From: an uncultured Janibacter sp.
GTDB taxonomy: Bacteria > Actinomycetota > Actinomycetes > Actinomycetales > Dermatophilaceae
Assembly: GCA_946222495.1 (NCBI GenBank)
Contig: CAMICF010000135.1
Span: 1-8,084, forward strand
Direction: 5' to 3'
DNA: 8,084 nt
Shown one piece after another: positions 5,761 through 8,084 of this stretch. Under the pieces are notes generated by a model. The model had not been told where the DNA came from. It did not search any database and worked only from the letters and a program-made list of their open reading frames with translations. Positions within the stretch are counted from its first letter, which is position 1, and each line of letters begins with the position of its first letter. A program made the translations under genes and the position numbers.

Positions 5761-5800
5761 AGTGGGGGACGGGGCGAGGAGTCCGCCTCGTCCCCCCACT
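5761..5800 (-). terminator. Strong hairpin terminator after the MMPL gene
   Basis: The outer arms AGTGGGGG and CCCCCACT pair perfectly over 8 bp. After a single bulged G, further pairs ACG/CGT and GGCG/CGCC follow around an A-C mismatch, closing on a seven-base loop. The hairpin starts 16 bases beyond the MMPL stop. It lacks a U-tract, as is common for high-GC actinobacterial terminators. The nearly symmetrical arms mean it would fold from either strand. It separates the transporter from the reductase gene, whose 58-bp upstream region (5703-5760) then must hold its own promoter; I see no clear -10 there. Confidence 0.7.
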
Positions 5801-5816
5801 GCGCGCGCCTGCGCGG

Positions 5817-8084
5817 TCAGCGTGCGCTCGCGAGCTCGGGGTCGTGGTCGGACGCCGACGTGTGCTTCGTCAGCGCCTCGCCCTCGACGTCCACGTTGGG
5901 CAGCACGCGGTCGAGCCACTTCGGCATCGCCCAGGCCTTGTCGCCGAGCAGGTACATCAGGGCCGGGATGAGCACCATCCGCACGACGAAGGCGTCGAGG
6001 AGCACGGCCGCCGCGAGGGCGAAACCCATCGACTTGATGAGGTTGTCCGGCTGGAGCATGAAGGCGGAGAAGACCGAGATCATGATCAGCGCGGCGGCGG
6101 AGACCACCCGGGCGCCGTGGCGGAACCCGTCGACGACCGCCTCCCGTGCGGAGGCTCCGTGGATGTAGGCCTCGCGCATCCGGGTGACGAGGAAGACCTG
6201 GTAGTCCATCGCCAGCCCGAAGACAATGCCGATCATGAGGATCGGCAGGAAGCTCACGAGCGGCGCTCCGTCCACGAGGCCGAAGGTGCCCTCCTGGAAG
6301 ATCAGCACGGTCGCGCCGAGCGTCGCGAGCGTCGAGAGGACGAACCCGAGGGTCGCCGTGAGCGGCACGAGGATCGAACGGAAGACGAGCATGAGCAGGA
6401 CGAAGGCGAGGCCCACGACGACGGCCAGGTAGGGCACGAGCGCGTCCTGGAGCTTTTCCGAGACGTCGACCTGGATGGCGTTGAGGCCGGTCACGCCCAG
6501 CGTCGTGCCGGTCGCCTTCTCCTGCGCGGGCAGCCCGTCGCGAAGGGTGTGGAGCAGCTCCTCCGTCTCGGGTGCGCTGGCGGAGGTGGTCGGGGTGACC
6601 ATGAGCTGGGCCCCGGTGCCCTCCTTGTTCGTGCCGACGACCTGGGCGTTGGCGACACCGTCGAGGCCGCTGGCCCACTCGGTGATCTCGCCGAAGGCCT
6701 GGCCCGCGGCGCGCGGGTCCTTGATGTCCCGTCCGTCGATGACGACGATCATCCGGGACTCCTGGCCCTCGCCGAAGTGCTCGGCGATGAGGTCCGCGGC
6801 GTCGCGCTGGTGCGTGCCCTCCGCGGCGGTGGAGTCGGTGGGCAGCGCGAGGTGGAGGTCCTTGGCCGGGATGGCCAGCGCACCGAGCGCGAGGACGGTG
6901 ACGAGGACGGCGAGGACCGGCCGCGCGCCGATCGCCCGGGCCCACCGCGTGCCGCCGTTGTCGATGTGCTGGCCCTCGTCGACGGCCTGGTCCTTGCGGA
7001 GCTGGCCGGCGAAGGCCCGCCGCCCCAGGGCGCCGAGCACGGCGGGCAGCAGGGTGAGGGCGACGAGGACCGCGACGAGGACCGTGCCCGCGGCGGCCAG
7101 ACCCATCGCGCTGAGGAAGGGGATGTTGACGACGGTCAGCGCGACGAGCGCGATGATCACCGTGAGCCCGGCGAAGACGACCGCCGACCCGGCGCGGCCG
7201 AGGGCCAGGCCCATGGCGTGCTCGCGGTCCGCGGTGTGCCGCAGCTCGGTGCGGTAGCGGGAGAGGATGAAGAGCGCGTAGTCGATGCCGACGGCCAGGC
7301 CGAGCATCGTCGCGAGGATCGGCGTCGTCGTCGACAGGTCGAAGAAGTACGTCGCCGCGGAGACGCCGAGCGCCCCGGTGGCGACGCCGACGAGCGCGGT
7401 GAGGATCGGCAGGCCGGCGGCGACGAGGGAGCCGAAGGTCAGGACGAGGACGAGGAGTGCGACGGCGATGCCGATGAGCTCGCTCGTGGCGCCCATCTCC
7501 GGCATGCCCTGCATGCCGTTGCCGGTGGCCTCCGCGGTGAGGCCGGACCGCTCGGCGCGCTCGACGGCGTCGTGGACCGCCTCCTGGCTGGCCGGGTCCA
7601 CGTCGGTGAGCCCGTCGGCGTCGAAGGTCCACTGGATGAGCCCGGCGCGGCCGTCCTCCGACAGCGGGGAGACCGCAGCGGCGTTCTCCTTCGCGACGGA
7701 CTCGGGCATGTCGGCCTTCTTGGCCTGCTGCTGGTACTGCTGCTCGATCCCCTTCGCCGCGGTGACGGGGTCGGCGTACTCCTTGGCGTCGCCGGCCTGG
7801 GGTGCCTCGCGCAGCTCGGTGAGCAGGGCCCGGACCTTCTTCGCGTTGTCGGGGTCGGACAGCTTCTCGCCCTCTGGCGCGACGACGACCACCGTGCCGG
7901 CGGGGGTGTCCATGGGGTCCTCGGCGTCAGGGAAGAGCTCCTGCTGCAGGGACTGCGCGTCCTCGGAGGGGATGCCGGGGATGGTGAACTTGTCGCTCAT
8001 CGGCTGGGACATCGTCGCGGCCGCACCGCCGATGGCGATGAGGACGGCGAGCCAGCCGACGAGGAAGGCGGGCCAGCGTCGGTG
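5817..8084 (-). CDS. MMPL-family (RND superfamily) membrane transporter (5' partial)
   Basis: The frame is open to the window edge, so the start is outside; 755 residues are visible. An ATG at 8012 is internal, because the 24 codons before it encode the first membrane helix (RRWPAFLVGWLAVLIAIGG). Layout in window numbering: TM1 about 3-24, first extracellular domain 25-200, TM2-TM6 about 202-351, a basic cytoplasmic loop, TM7 about 387-407, second extracellular domain 408-549, TM8-TM12 about 550-714, and a short charged tail. The proton-relay Asp-Tyr pairs known from MmpL3 are present in TM4 (GIDYALF, Asp268-Tyr269) and TM10 (LAMDYQVF, Asp627-Tyr628). Such proteins export lipids, drugs or small hydrophobic molecules using proton motive force; the cargo cannot be told here. 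The first domain has a Gln/Lys-rich stretch (IEQQYQQQAKK) and a Met-rich linker GMQGMPEMG before TM2. The total near 760-780 residues is typical of YdfJ-like members and shorter than mycobacterial MmpL3. Confidence 0.95.
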   Translation of the reverse strand, partial: HRRWPAFLVGWLAVLIAIGGAAATMSQPMSDKFTIPGIPSEDAQSLQQELFPDAEDPMDTPAGTVVVVAPEGEKLSDPDNAKKVRALLTELREAPQAGDAKEYADPVTAAKGIEQQYQQQAKKADMPESVAKENAAAVSPLSEDGRAGLIQWTFDADGLTDVDPASQEAVHDAVERAERSGLTAEATGNGMQGMPEMGATSELIGIAVALLVLVLTFGSLVAAGLPILTALVGVATGALGVSAATYFFDLSTTTPILATMLGLAVGIDYALFILSRYRTELRHTADREHAMGLALGRAGSAVVFAGLTVIIALVALTVVNIPFLSAMGLAAAGTVLVAVLVALTLLPAVLGALGRRAFAGQLRKDQAVDEGQHIDNGGTRWARAIGARPVLAVLVTVLALGALAIPAKDLHLALPTDSTAAEGTHQRDAADLIAEHFGEGQESRMIVVIDGRDIKDPRAAGQAFGEITEWASGLDGVANAQVVGTNKEGTGAQLMVTPTTSASAPETEELLHTLRDGLPAQEKATGTTLGVTGLNAIQVDVSEKLQDALVPYLAVVVGLAFVLLMLVFRSILVPLTATLGFVLSTLATLGATVLIFQEGTFGLVDGAPLVSFLPILMIGIVFGLAMDYQVFLVTRMREAYIHGASAREAVVDGFRHGARVVSAAALIMISVFSAFMLQPDNLIKSMGFALAAAVLLDAFVVRMVLIPALMYLLGDKAWAMPKWLDRVLPNVDVEGEALTKHTSASDHDPELASAR

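Noticed and set aside
4389..5762. Long + strand open frame opposite the reductase gene
   Set aside because: Antisense shadow of a well-formed Rossmann-fold gene; no recognisable domain and strongly biased composition.
7479..7510. Met-rich GMQGMPEMG linker of the transporter as a metal site
   Set aside because: The position before TM2 is a common linker in actinobacterial MMPL proteins and similar Met-containing versions are familiar from memory; no His/Cys partners are near.
5704..7632. Long minus-strand open frame overlapping the MMPL gene
   Set aside because: It is an out-of-frame reading of the same strand made of Arg/Pro/Ala-rich sequence and runs through the terminator hairpin; the MMPL frame has twelve membrane segments and the Asp-Tyr pairs.
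8010..8012. ATG at 8012 as the start of the MMPL transporter
   Set aside because: It would delete the first membrane helix, which is encoded by the 24 open codons from 8084 to 8013.
1..8084. Search by eye for tRNA, rRNA, CRISPR arrays, insertion sequences and attachment sites
   Set aside because: No cloverleaf pattern, regularly spaced repeat, transposase-like protein or terminal inverted repeats were seen.

Overview
The window comes from a very GC-rich chromosome (by eye about 70% G+C, with G/C-ending codons almost everywhere). Signal peptides with arginine-rich n-regions, a cysteine-rich actinobacterial-type SGNH hydrolase, an MMPL-family transporter and a PtpA-like phosphatase point to an actinobacterium. 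A Micrococcales-type organism such as an Intrasporangiaceae member is my guess, not something the window proves. I see no mobile element, CRISPR array, tRNA or rRNA. It reads as ordinary core or near-core chromosome.

Layout. Two genes lie on the + strand: the 3' part of a transglutaminase-family protein (1-729, start outside the window) and a secreted SGNH/GDSL hydrolase (825-1913). They converge on five minus-strand genes, read right to left: an MMPL-family membrane transporter (8084-5817, start outside the window), a PanE/ApbA-type 2-dehydropantoate 2-reductase homologue (5702-4665), a low-molecular-weight protein-tyrosine phosphatase (4564-4064), a small lipoprotein of unknown function (4006-3368) and adenylosuccinate lyase PurB (3311-1938). 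The convergent junction is only 24 bp, and the two stop codons sit inside a short inverted repeat.

How the genes relate. No pathway unites them. PurB is purine biosynthesis, the PanE homologue would fit pantothenate/CoA synthesis, and the SGNH hydrolase, lipoprotein and transporter act at or outside the membrane. The minus-strand genes are separated by 56-114 bp, and each gap holds dyad structure. A strong hairpin separates the transporter from the reductase gene. The others look like loosely spaced, separately controlled genes rather than a tight operon.

The less ordinary signals are in the short gaps. The purB Shine-Dalgarno lies in the 3' arm of a perfect hairpin. The phosphatase start is enclosed in a 6-bp hairpin. 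The lipoprotein gene has no Shine-Dalgarno but has a -10-like hexamer at leaderless distance. The SGNH gene leader can form two mutually exclusive hairpins downstream of an operator-like palindrome. All are small, and GC-rich DNA produces such structures by chance, so they are candidates only. I did not find a convincing new multi-gene system here.
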